In this document: positions 1-7,452 of the stretch, piece after piece | How positions within the stretch are numbered: the stretch's first letter is position 1 | Layout: every line of letters begins with the position of its first letter | DNA from: a virus | DNA: 27,602 nt | Direction: 5' to 3' (one strand) | Virus record (IMG/VR): IMGVR_UViG_3300030108_002126 | Coordinates: 1 to 27,602 of that record | Notes under the pieces: model-generated | Seen by the model: the letters and a program-made list of their open reading frames with translations, nothing else | What the model was told of the DNA's origin: nothing | The model's database searches: none | Translations under genes and position numbers: made by a program

Positions 1-2
1 CC

Positions 3-191
3 TTAACTAAGTTAGCAAGAGAGATTAGAGAATCTTTGAAGTATCTTATGGAGTTTAAGGGTAAATTGATTCACAAGCGACAAGATACAATTATTGTCGC
101 ACAAATGCAAATTGTTCAAGAAGTGCTTGCACAGAACAATCCTGAGATTTGGCTCGATATTAAGAAAAGAATGCAGGAGAAATTACAATGA
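3..191 (+). CDS. C-terminal end of a truncated gene, function unknown
   Basis: The only frame open from the left edge runs to a TGA at 189-191 and gives 62 residues without a visible start, so the gene begins outside the window. The fragment is charged and probably helical. Near its end it reads E-I-W-L-D-I-K-K-R-M, which fits the W-x-[D/E]-I-x-K pattern found at the C-termini of the scaffold and of an 81-aa protein further on, so it may carry the same tag. One match in a charged helix can be chance. Its stop overlaps the ATG of the next gene (ATGA), so the two are probably translationally coupled. Function not recognised. Confidence 0.6.
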   Translation, partial: LTKLAREIRESLKYLMEFKGKLIHKRQDTIIVAQMQIVQEVLAQNNPEIWLDIKKRMQEKLQ

Positions 192-604
192 GTTGGATGG
201 CTATTCTTAAAAATGATGCTTGGAGAATGGTCGAAGCATATATGGCCGAAGATAAAATAATGCGACCAAAAAGAAAAGAAGACCATCCTCTTCAACCAAA
301 AAGAAAACAACTTCTTAAAGATTTAAGAGCAAGAATAGAAAGGGAATTAGGCCCAGAACCCGAAGAACCTAAAACTTACATACATGACCATCCTTATTAT
401 ACATGGCATAGAACAAAAACAGATTCACCTGAACAATCGGAATATTGGGCATTAGGAAGAAAGATAGATTTTGAATATGCTCACGGAGTAGGTTTCTTTC
501 AAGGACAAGAACCCGAAGATTCTAGTTATAAATATGATGAAGCATTTTATAGAGAAAGGGGTTATGAACCTCCAAAGAATAAAAGAAACATGAAGAGGGA
601 TTAA
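188..604 (+). CDS. Small tagged protein (W-x-x-I-L-K N-terminus), function unknown
   Basis: A protein of 138 aa starting at ATG 188, preceded by GGAG in the end of the upstream gene. It opens with M-S-W-M-A-I-L-K, the tag shared by many genes here. After that comes a charged helical stretch with two copies of a P-K-R-K motif (about residues 27-39), then a region rich in Tyr, His and Trp (about 60-125) and a basic end (K-N-K-R-N-M-K-R-D). I recognise no family. The tag and the position in a run of similarly tagged small genes suggest an internal virion protein. That role is inference. Confidence 0.8.
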   Translation: MSWMAILKNDAWRMVEAYMAEDKIMRPKRKEDHPLQPKRKQLLKDLRARIERELGPEPEEPKTYIHDHPYYTWHRTKTDSPEQSEYWALGRKIDFEYAHGVGFFQGQEPEDSSYKYDEAFYRERGYEPPKNKRNMKRD

Positions 605-605
605 A

Positions 606-914
606 ATGACTTGGTGGGATGTAATCAAAGTTTCCAAAGTGAAACGAAAGATTAAGCGAAAAATTGAGCAAATGCCCGAATACGAAGTTGTTGATGAAGA
701 TGAAACAAGAGGTCATGGTGGACAAATCGCTTTTCTTGAAACAGAACCGCATGAAGGACATGAAAATATTCATCCACATCTTTTACATATTCCTAGTAGT
801 CCTAAGAATTTAGATAACTATTTGCGAAGAATGCCCGCAAAGATGCGTCAAATTACAAGAAGAGGATATAGACCTAAGACTGGTCAATTTAGTTATGAAG
901 ATTATATTAGGTGA
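606..914 (+). CDS. Small tagged basic protein, function unknown
   Basis: A protein of 102 aa from ATG 606, one base after the previous stop, with AGAGGGA upstream. It begins M-T-W-W-D-V-I-K, a strong copy of the shared N-terminal tag, followed by a Lys/Arg-rich stretch (K-V-K-R-K-I-K-R-K-I, residues 11-20). The middle is acidic and His-rich (about 25-60). The C-terminal third is basic again (R-R-M-P-A-K-M-R-Q-I-T-R-R-G-Y-R-P-K). No family is recognised. Charge and tag fit a small protein packaged with DNA, which is inference. The stop at 912-914 lies within the ribosome site of the next gene. Confidence 0.8.
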   Translation: MTWWDVIKVSKVKRKIKRKIEQMPEYEVVDEDETRGHGGQIAFLETEPHEGHENIHPHLLHIPSSPKNLDNYLRRMPAKMRQITRRGYRPKTGQFSYEDYIR

Positions 915-915
915 T
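910..915 (+). promoter_or_regulatory. Ribosome binding site GGTGAT that selects a TTG start at 920
   Basis: GGTGAT lies four bases before a TTG at 920. Starting there gives M-S-W-F-D-V-V-K, which matches the shared tag. The in-frame GTG at 911 is inside this ribosome site and would be an implausible start. The same GGTGAT or GGTGG element precedes the starts at 5465, 14113, 16182, 20965, 22337 and 22712 with similar spacing. Confidence 0.7.
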
Positions 916-919
916 TTCT

Positions 920-2962
920 TTGTCTTGGTTTGATGTTGTTAAAATCATAGGTATTCCTATGCGTCGGGTCTTTCTATCCAATGTGGTAGTTAATAGAGCC
1001 GAGTTTGAAAACACATTAAACAAACTAAGAGAACTAAATAGAGTCCCTAATCGTCTTCAAGGGGTATTGAACAATGAAAAGTCTCACAAAGTTTACTATG
1101 ATGAAGGAGTTGAATTAGGAAGCGTTGAAGTTGATTTGTCCGAAGAAGAATCAAAAGAAATGTTTGACGAAATGCTAAAAATTATAGCAGAAAAAACAGA
1201 AGAATTTACTGAAAGACAGTATTATTCTATAAATAAAATTAGAGAATTGCTTTCCGAAGCGATGAAAGCAAAAAATAATGACGACAAAGAAAAAGTTTCT
1301 GAAATTATTTTAGAAATTACGGAAAATATTAATCCAAAAAGAGAATTTTTGAAAGATTATATTCCTGAAAGAGAGAGATTACAGTTTTTAAGAGAATATT
1401 TAGAAGAAACTGAAGGAAAAGCGCACCTCGCTTTCAAAAATCCACCCCAAAATAAAAAAGTTTTAGAAGATTTTGCAGAATTAATCGGTGGAACGGTCAA
1501 AAATGATAAAATTTTCTTAAATATTGACTCTTACAATGATTTTATTCAAATTTTGCGACCAAAAATAGACAAAAATACAAAAGAAGTCCTTGATGACGAA
1601 GAAACTGTAAAGTTAAAAGAAAAAAGACTCAAATTTTACAATGAAAAGATAAAAAATCTAGGAATTTCTGTTGAAATTGGCACAACAAGCAAAATTATTG
1701 ACCCTAGAGATTTAGAAGCAAAGGGATTAAACATTAGAGGGGCTAAATTTGAAATTATCGGTGATTTTAATGAGCGTTCTGTGTTTAAATACATTGAAAT
1801 TGTAGAAGGATTGAAAAATTCTAAAAATATTTGGAAACCAACTAAATTTCCTAATGGGGATAACATAGCAGAAGGATTAATTTTCCTTAAAAGAGCAAGT
1901 GGAGGCGGAAAATCTTTGATTCTGAATCCATATACTTCTATTATTCTAAACAATACATTTACTGGTAATAAATGGTTTGATACCTTTTTTAATGCACTTA
2001 GAACAAGTGAAGTCTTAACCGATGATGAGGTTGAACAATTAATTGTTGATGATATTTCTGTCGCTTTGATGAATAATAGAGATGAAACAGAATTAGGCAT
2101 AAGAACCGCATCTTTTTCAAGATTAGAAAAAATAAGAAACTTAATTTTAACAAATCCTAAAAATCTAAAGAAAAGACTCAATGAAGCAATTAGAAGTGTT
2201 ATATCTGAAAATCAAGGTGAAGGTAATTTAGGAGAAGAAATCACAAGAAGAAAGTTAGGTCTTCGTAGAGAACAACTAGCATTACTTGAAAGATATTTTA
2301 CAGTTAAAGAAGCAAACAAAATAGAATCCGCACTAAAAGAAGAGAATGATGAGGATGACATTGATATTTTTTACTATGATTCTAGGGGTAATGATGTAGA
2401 ATCAAGAAACGACGCCTTTTATGTTGATTTTGAATTATTCGGAGATAAAATAAATCCATCTAATCTTAAGGACTTTGTAGAGGAAAAAGTAGAAGGATTG
2501 GACGAAAGTAAGATTTCTGAACTAAGAAGAGACTTAGTTCGCCCAACTGATTTCGTTAGTTATATTCAGTCGATTGCTTCTAAGGAATCAATTAATGAGT
2601 TAATTGATGCTAGAATAGGAACTGCTTCATCATTAGAGCAAATCAGTCCTAAAAACAGTTTAATTTACCTTACTCTCATGGGAGAACGACTCTCGGACGA
2701 TGTAGTAGGAGAAGCGTTTAATAAAATAAACGACAACCCCAATTCAGACGAGGCGAAAGCCGAACTTGAACAATTAAATAACAAAATACCTGAGTTATTG
2801 AATGATATTAAAACAAATGTTATAGGTGCATTCAAAGAACGGTTACAATTCTTTTTAGACAACTATGGACAAAAGTTCCAAAACAGAACAAATAAAGTGC
2901 AAATAGTTCCTGCAATAAACGGATTCACAAGAGCGAACATGATTAGGGAGGTTCAACAATGA
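920..2962 (+). CDS. Large tagged protein, 680 aa, function unknown
   Basis: I choose TTG 920 as start because GGTGAT lies four bases upstream and the product then begins M-S-W-F-D-V-V-K, the tag shared by many genes here. The rest is a soluble, strongly charged and mostly helical protein. It has Glu/Lys-rich probable coiled-coil segments in the first 170 residues and no membrane segment or signal peptide. A sequence around R-A-S-G-G-G-K-S resembles a P-loop but lacks its first glycine. No family is recognised. Size, tag and coupling to an equally large unknown gene suggest an abundant internal or ejected virion protein, by inference only. The stop overlaps the next ATG (ATGA at 2959). Confidence 0.75.
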   Translation: MSWFDVVKIIGIPMRRVFLSNVVVNRAEFENTLNKLRELNRVPNRLQGVLNNEKSHKVYYDEGVELGSVEVDLSEEESKEMFDEMLKIIAEKTEEFTERQYYSINKIRELLSEAMKAKNNDDKEKVSEIILEITENINPKREFLKDYIPERERLQFLREYLEETEGKAHLAFKNPPQNKKVLEDFAELIGGTVKNDKIFLNIDSYNDFIQILRPKIDKNTKEVLDDEETVKLKEKRLKFYNEKIKNLGISVEIGTTSKIIDPRDLEAKGLNIRGAKFEIIGDFNERSVFKYIEIVEGLKNSKNIWKPTKFPNGDNIAEGLIFLKRASGGGKSLILNPYTSIILNNTFTGNKWFDTFFNALRTSEVLTDDEVEQLIVDDISVALMNNRDETELGIRTASFSRLEKIRNLILTNPKNLKKRLNEAIRSVISENQGEGNLGEEITRRKLGLRREQLALLERYFTVKEANKIESALKEENDEDDIDIFYYDSRGNDVESRNDAFYVDFELFGDKINPSNLKDFVEEKVEGLDESKISELRRDLVRPTDFVSYIQSIASKESINELIDARIGTASSLEQISPKNSLIYLTLMGERLSDDVVGEAFNKINDNPNSDEAKAELEQLNNKIPELLNDIKTNVIGAFKERLQFFLDNYGQKFQNRTNKVQIVPAINGFTRANMIREVQQ

Positions 2963-5460
2963 CATACACAGATGATGAATTAGACAGAATTATTTCCCTA
3001 ACTGGAGGACAAAGAGGAAAGGCTATCAAAAATATATTAGATAGAGAAGTTGATAGACTTAAGCGAGAAGCGCAAGGTTCGGCTAACGAAGAAGAAGCCC
3101 GTGAAAAGATTCCTGAACAAAGAAAAAAATATAAAGACGCATTGATGGAAGCAATTAAAACTAGAAAGAGTGCAACTGGTAAAGGAACAGGACAACTCAA
3201 TGTTTTGGCTAAAATCATTGACATGAATATTTTTCATAACGGTAATCTTATTTCCGCAGCAACTCTTGTTGAAAATGATTTAACTGGTAAAATAGAAATA
3301 AGAAGACCCAACCCAAGTATTTTTGATGGGAATGCATTTAAGGATGAATTAGCAGCAAGTGGTAATTTAGGCCGCAACCTTAACAGAATTAAAGACATTT
3401 TGAGTGAAAGCAAAGCCGAAGTTAAAGATGTAGAGATTACAAGTAGATTTCCTGTTGATAGGTTCTTAGGTTCTATTGATGCATCTAAAGGCAAGAATAG
3501 AAAAGATATTTATGATTATTGGAACTCTATTGCAAACATATTCCCTCAACTCAAAAAAGATGCTGAACAATTGTTATCAGCAGTTCAGAAAGATAATGAT
3601 TTGCCTGAAGACTTGAAAGAAAAGTTTGAAAGAATCTTTGATATGGAAGATTTTGATAGACTTCAATACATAGCAAAGTTTCCTCTCGCTAAGGGCGAAG
3701 TGCTTGAAGCACGACACCGTTTCTTTAACATTGTTGCAGGTTTAATATCTGCTGAAAGATTATTTGATGCTCAAACAGTAAGAGGAAAAGGTTTTGAAGA
3801 CGATACTACGGGTGCAGGAGATATTACTGGTCAATTGATGGCTGAAATGGCTCAAGGTATTGAAGATGCTATTGACTCTAATATAGGTTATGATTCCAAA
3901 GACCCGCAAAATAATACTACTCCTAAAGGCTGGAATGATGAAATTGATATGAATTTAGTTGATGATGGCGTAGAATGGCTTAATGATGTTTCATTACTTC
4001 AAGCGCAAGCAGACCCATTACTTATGTATGAACATAGTAAGGGAGAAAAACTTCTATCTATGACAGAAGAAGGAGAAGAAGATTTAGTAGAGTTATTAGA
4101 TAATGCCATTGACGAAATCGAAGAAGCGGAAGAAAGAGATGGTAAAAGAATTACTGGCTTTACTACATCTTTAGATTTAAAGACGGATATTGAAAATTGG
4201 TTAGCACAAACAAAAGACACTACTACTTTATCGAATGAAGTAGAATACTGGCTTCCAGTTTCAGTTATGGATAATGCAGACTTTGATGACTTATACCCAG
4301 ATACAAAGTATTTTGATGGTGTAGGGGGATATGAGTTTGTCACTTCCGACGACTTAGAAGAAATCGAAGATTTCTTTGAAGATATGTATGATTTACTTGC
4401 AAAGGATTTAATTGCCTATGCTTCTGATATTAGAACCTCTAAGGGAAGAAGAAGAGGAACAGATATGAGAGAAACAATGCGAGGTATTGATACACGCACG
4501 AATAGACTTGCAGGAGCAGCAAGAAGACAATATAGAAAGGTTGAGTCTTTAGAATCGGAAATTAAAGAAGAACTTCTATCTGAGTCTTTGAAAGAAGCAT
4601 TAGAGAAGTTTATGGAAACTGCTTTAGAATACTATTTTACTCCCGCATATAGCGGAAGACTGCCTGTTCAAATTCCTAGTTTTATGGGAACAATTGGAGG
4701 AAAGGTTATGCAAACACTTGCTCTTGATTTGGGTCTTGAAACTGTAATGTCTCGTTCTTATCAAAAGTTAATGAGAGGTTCTGCAAAATCATTCAAAGAG
4801 TCTGACTTAGAAAATATTGCTGACTTTTTAGAGTTAATTTTCTTAAAGTCTCTAAAGATTGATGCTTTCTTGATTGCTGAAGGTGAAAGAGCAGCAAGGT
4901 CTTTAACAAAGATTTTTGGAAAGAAAGAAGAAAATAATCAATATATTGCTGGTTTAATTCATCACTTCATGGTAGAAACTAAAGATACCGAAAGAGAGGA
5001 TAACAAATTCAACGGTGAATCAATTAAAGAAAGAGCGAAGAAATTTGAATTTGGGTATAATTCAAGAAGAGCATATCCTATCTTTGCATTACCGCATTGG
5101 CTTGACATGAATCAAGGATTGATTACACAAAAGAATCCAAAAGCAAAAAAGCAATACAATAGGCTTAAAAATATCTTTGAACAGGTTCAAGGAGATTTAC
5201 CTGTTCTTATTCATAAAATGTTAGAGGCTCACGACGCAGTTCGTGAACAATTAGGATTACCTGTCATTCATGGATTTTTCCCAATGAATACTGTTGGGTA
5301 TGATACAATCATTAACAAGATGTATGTTGAAGAAAGTCTTGACTTAAGTAACTATGAGGTAGAAACAATTGTTAAAGCAATTGACTCACACCAAAACATT
5401 TCAAAAGAATTTGGAATCAGCACAGAACAAGTTTATGCAATCAAAGCACACTTTAGGTGA
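2959..5460 (+). CDS. Large acidic protein, 833 aa, with helix-turn-helix-like C-terminus
   Basis: Starts at ATG 2959 with GGGAGG upstream and overlaps the previous stop by four bases. The protein is soluble and helical. The N-terminal 60 residues are basic and charged, and a very acidic middle (about 360-395 and 430-470) is rich in Glu and Asp. The last 25 or so residues (I-S-K-E-F-G-I-S-T-E-Q-V-Y-A-I-K) look like a helix-turn-helix recognition unit, suggesting contact with DNA. Unlike its neighbours it lacks the W-x-x-I-L-K tag. I recognise no enzyme motif. It may work with the 680-aa protein upstream, since the two genes are coupled. Function is unknown. Confidence 0.75.
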   Translation: MTYTDDELDRIISLTGGQRGKAIKNILDREVDRLKREAQGSANEEEAREKIPEQRKKYKDALMEAIKTRKSATGKGTGQLNVLAKIIDMNIFHNGNLISAATLVENDLTGKIEIRRPNPSIFDGNAFKDELAASGNLGRNLNRIKDILSESKAEVKDVEITSRFPVDRFLGSIDASKGKNRKDIYDYWNSIANIFPQLKKDAEQLLSAVQKDNDLPEDLKEKFERIFDMEDFDRLQYIAKFPLAKGEVLEARHRFFNIVAGLISAERLFDAQTVRGKGFEDDTTGAGDITGQLMAEMAQGIEDAIDSNIGYDSKDPQNNTTPKGWNDEIDMNLVDDGVEWLNDVSLLQAQADPLLMYEHSKGEKLLSMTEEGEEDLVELLDNAIDEIEEAEERDGKRITGFTTSLDLKTDIENWLAQTKDTTTLSNEVEYWLPVSVMDNADFDDLYPDTKYFDGVGGYEFVTSDDLEEIEDFFEDMYDLLAKDLIAYASDIRTSKGRRRGTDMRETMRGIDTRTNRLAGAARRQYRKVESLESEIKEELLSESLKEALEKFMETALEYYFTPAYSGRLPVQIPSFMGTIGGKVMQTLALDLGLETVMSRSYQKLMRGSAKSFKESDLENIADFLELIFLKSLKIDAFLIAEGERAARSLTKIFGKKEENNQYIAGLIHHFMVETKDTEREDNKFNGESIKERAKKFEFGYNSRRAYPIFALPHWLDMNQGLITQKNPKAKKQYNRLKNIFEQVQGDLPVLIHKMLEAHDAVREQLGLPVIHGFFPMNTVGYDTIINKMYVEESLDLSNYEVETIVKAIDSHQNISKEFGISTEQVYAIKAHFR

Positions 5461-5464
5461 TAAT

Positions 5465-5671
5465 ATGACATGGGAAGAAGTATTAAAGAAGAAAAAGAAG
5501 AAGTCTACCGTAAATCAGTCTGGAAACTATACAAAGCCTGGAATGCGGAAAAGAATTTTTAATAGAATTAAAGCGGGAACAAAAGGCGGTGCGGCAGGTC
5601 AATGGTCTGCAAGAAAAGCACAAATGCTGGCTCAAGCGTATAAAAGGGCTGGTGGTGGCTATAAAAATTAA
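5465..5671 (+). CDS. Small tagged basic protein with K-G-G-x-x-G-Q-W-S-A-R-K core
   Basis: A protein of 68 aa from ATG 5465, preceded by GGTGAT with three bases spacing. An upstream in-frame ATG at 5369 lies inside the 833-aa gene and is less likely. It begins M-T-W-E-E-V-L-K followed by a run of lysines. The body has N-Y-T-K-P-G-M-R-K-R-I-F and then a G-Q-W-S-A-R-K-A-Q-M-L-A core ending G-G-G-Y-K-N. I associate this core with short uncharacterised proteins of phages and large algal viruses, but cannot name the family. It is strongly basic, so nucleic-acid binding is plausible. The end overlaps the start of the next gene. Confidence 0.8.
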   Translation: MTWEEVLKKKKKKSTVNQSGNYTKPGMRKRIFNRIKAGTKGGAAGQWSARKAQMLAQAYKRAGGGYKN

Positions 5672-5936
5672 TTGGCGTAAAATCCTAAAAGCCAAATCAA
5701 AGAGGCAACAGGATTTATCCACTTGGACTGATGAAGATTGGGGAAGTGCTGAACAACACCGAGCAAAAGCAAAAGGAAAAAAACCCAAATCAAAAACTAA
5801 AGGAAGATATATGCCTAAAGCAACTTATCAAAGAACAGACAAAAAGACTCTAAGGTATCAAGACGCTAAGAAAAGAAAAGGCCGTAAAAAGGGTATTCAG
5901 CATGTTCCAACAGGAAAGAAGTTCAGCCAAAAGTGA
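5655..5936 (+). CDS. Small tagged basic protein, possibly using a rare start codon
   Basis: The tag N-W-R-K-I-L-K is clear, but no ATG lies near it. GTG 5655 gives M-A-I-K-I-N-W-R-K-I-L-K (93 aa). The alternative is ATT 5667, which would give M-N-W-R-K-I-L-K (89 aa), with GGTGG eight bases upstream exactly where a ribosome site should be. The next part, W-T-D-E-D-W-G-S-A, is followed by a Lys/Arg-rich region with R-Y-M-P-K-A and K-K-R-K-G-R-K-K-G-I-Q motifs. It resembles short basic proteins of unknown function in marine phages and giant viruses, though I cannot name the family. It overlaps the previous gene by up to 17 bases. Confidence 0.7.
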   Translation: MAIKINWRKILKAKSKRQQDLSTWTDEDWGSAEQHRAKAKGKKPKSKTKGRYMPKATYQRTDKKTLRYQDAKKRKGRKKGIQHVPTGKKFSQK

Positions 5937-5938
5937 TT

Positions 5939-6280
5939 ATGATGTGGCAAAAAATCTTAAAGGCTGACCCAAAGAAAGGAACAGGTAAGAAACCAAAAGG
6001 TTCAGCAAGAAGATTATATACAGATGAAAACCCAAAAGATACTGTCCCTGTAAAGTTTAAAACAGCAAAAGATGTAAGAGAAACATTTGCAAGCAGTTCG
6101 TTTAAATCAAAGCCACACAAAAGACAATCACAAATAATTAATTTAGTTGAACAAAGAGCAAGAGTAGCCGCTAAAAGAGCAAAAGACCCCGAAACAAAAA
6201 GAAGACTTAAAGCCGCACATTCAGTAGCATTATCAAGAAAAGAATCTAGTAAAAGAAAAACAAAGAGGATGAAAGTATGA
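5939..6280 (+). CDS. Small tagged, very basic protein
   Basis: Starts at ATG 5939 (M-M-W-Q-K-I-L-K) or at the adjacent ATG 5942. GTGAT at 5933-5937 fits 5942 slightly better by spacing, while 5939 keeps the M-x-W form. The product is about 113 aa and extremely rich in Lys and Arg. Features in order are a K-K-G-T-G-K-K-P-K-G-S-A-R-R-L-Y segment, a short acidic break, S-S-F-K-S-K-P-H-K-R-Q-S-Q-I-I-N-L, and a helical basic tail (about 65-113). I have seen similar sequences only as uncharacterised small viral proteins. Packaging with or compaction of DNA is a reasonable inference from charge and tag. Its stop overlaps the next ATG (ATGA). Confidence 0.8.
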   Translation: MMWQKILKADPKKGTGKKPKGSARRLYTDENPKDTVPVKFKTAKDVRETFASSSFKSKPHKRQSQIINLVEQRARVAAKRAKDPETKRRLKAAHSVALSRKESSKRKTKRMKV

Positions 6281-6768
6281 TTTGGAAAGATATTCTGAAA
6301 GAAGATGTTGAAGAAGAAATACTTGATGAAGTCGAAGCCGAAGGCGGAGCATTGGGTATGAAGAACCTAAAAGATATTGCTGATAAGAAGAAACTCAAGG
6401 AAACTATTTCTGATATGAAAGAAGATGGTAAATTGTTTGAGCATAAGCATGGAGACTATTACACTCATGAACCTGTTAAGAAATGGGAAGAAGTAATTAA
6501 AATATTAGAAACTCAGTTGGGTTTTTCCTCAAATAAGTTTGATAGTGAATCAAGTTATCGTTCATATCAAAGAGCATTAAGAGAAACTAATGATAGAAAG
6601 GGCTTTCTTAAAGAATTAGTTAAAAGATATAAACAAAATAATAAGCAGCCCTTAACTTCCGATATTGTTAATTCTGTATTATCAGCATTTAAATATACAA
6701 GAGGCGAAAGAAACACACAAAGCGTTTCGGGTGGCGGAGTAATGGGAGGTAATGATTATGGATTTTGA
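6277..6768 (+). CDS. Tagged protein with winged-helix-like domain
   Basis: A protein of 163 aa from ATG 6277, with GAGGATGAAAGT upstream. It begins M-I-W-K-D-I-L-K, one of the best copies of the shared tag. Residues 20-65 (G-A-L-G-M-K-N-L-K-D-I-A-D-K-K-K-L, then G-K-L-F-E-H-K-H-G-D-Y-Y) read like a small winged-helix fold. A second tag-like string, K-K-W-E-E-V-I-K-I-L, starts at about residue 68 and precedes another helical domain (80-140). The Gly-rich C-terminus is probably flexible. No family assigned. DNA binding is a weak inference from the winged-helix look. It overlaps the next gene. Confidence 0.8.
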   Translation: MIWKDILKEDVEEEILDEVEAEGGALGMKNLKDIADKKKLKETISDMKEDGKLFEHKHGDYYTHEPVKKWEEVIKILETQLGFSSNKFDSESSYRSYQRALRETNDRKGFLKELVKRYKQNNKQPLTSDIVNSVLSAFKYTRGERNTQSVSGGGVMGGNDYGF

Positions 6769-7165
6769 TTGGCAAATCATTCTAAAAGAACTTGCTTGTC
6801 CTAGAGCAACGCAAGATTTGATGCTTAATACTAAAAATAGAGATGCCGCAGTTAAAAACCCTAACATTAGATATGGCCCACTTAATCTTGAAGATGAAGA
6901 GTATTGGGAAAAATACGCTAAGAGATGGAACACTACTGCTGATGTAGCAAAAGAATCTAATTGTAGTAATTGTATTGCATTCGATATTTCACCAAGAATG
7001 GATAAATGTATGCCCTTAACAACTGATGAAGACGGTAGATTAGGATATTGTTGGATGCATGATTTTAAATGCCATTCAGCCCGAACATGCTATACATGGG
7101 CTAAAGGTGGCCCAATTGATGATGATAAAACTTCTAAAGAAAATCAAATGAGGGGAGAAAAGTGA
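6758..7165 (+). CDS. Tagged cysteine-rich protein, probable metal binder
   Basis: I choose ATG 6758 because GGGAGGT (6744-6750) is seven bases away. ATG 6752 would be one base from it. The 135-aa product starts M-D-F-D-W-Q-I-I-L-K, so the tag is shifted by two residues. Then comes R-Y-G-P-L-N and W-E-K-Y-A-K-R-W-N-T-T, and a cluster of cysteines at about 69, 72, 84, 98, 105 and 111 with G-Y-C-W-M-H-D-F-K-C and A-R-T-C-Y-T-W. Six cysteines with this spacing suggest a bound metal or iron-sulfur centre. Related sequences occur, as I remember them, as uncharacterised proteins of marine phages. The ligand is unknown. Confidence 0.8.
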   Translation: MDFDWQIILKELACPRATQDLMLNTKNRDAAVKNPNIRYGPLNLEDEEYWEKYAKRWNTTADVAKESNCSNCIAFDISPRMDKCMPLTTDEDGRLGYCWMHDFKCHSARTCYTWAKGGPIDDDKTSKENQMRGEK

Positions 7166-7452
7166 GCGAGTGGCAAGAGATTCTTAAAAGAAAAAAGAAG
7201 CCATTCAAGGGCTATAATAAAAAAATTCACGCAAGAACTGGTGGATTAAGCGCAAAAGGTCGAGCGCACTTTAAGCGTAAACAAGGTTCTAATCTAAAAC
7301 CTCCTGTTACTACTAAGCCAAGCAAATTAAAAAGAGGCAGCAAAGCAGCAAAGAGGCGTAAATCTTTTTGTGCGAGGTCAAGAGGATTTAAGCGGGCTGA
7401 TGGAACTTACAGCGAAAAGGCAAAAGCAGCGAGAAGAAGGTGGAATTGCTAG
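7162..7452 (+). CDS. Tagged, very basic protein, DUF6321-like
   Basis: GTG 7162 overlaps the previous stop (GTGA) and has AGGGGAG upstream. The 96-aa product starts M-S-E-W-Q-E-I-L-K-R-K-K-K, so tag and basic tract are fused. The body contains G-G-L-S-A-K-G-R-A-H-F, then G-S-N-L-K-P-P-V, then R-K-S-F-C-A-R-S-R-G-F and ends R-R-R-W-N-C. That order of motifs matches what I remember of the DUF6321 family, found in phages and giant viruses. The assignment is from memory and moderate. Lys and Arg dominate the composition, so a nucleic-acid-associated virion protein is plausible. No catalytic motif is visible. Confidence 0.8.
   Translation: MSEWQEILKRKKKPFKGYNKKIHARTGGLSAKGRAHFKRKQGSNLKPPVTTKPSKLKRGSKAAKRRKSFCARSRGFKRADGTYSEKAKAARRRWNC

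Noticed and set aside
1883-1918. P-loop-like string R-A-S-G-G-G-K-S in the 680-aa protein
   Set aside because: The first glycine of G-x4-G-K-S is missing and no Walker B partner is evident, so no ATPase is called.
1636-2181. Long antisense reading frame (181 codons)
   Set aside because: It lies wholly opposite the 680-aa gene, has no ribosome site, and its composition is that of a shadow frame. The same holds for the other minus-strand frames.
5369-5464. Upstream start for the gene at 5465
   Set aside because: The extension lies in the coding end of the 833-aa gene, while GGTGAT is ideally placed for ATG 5465 and gives the tag.
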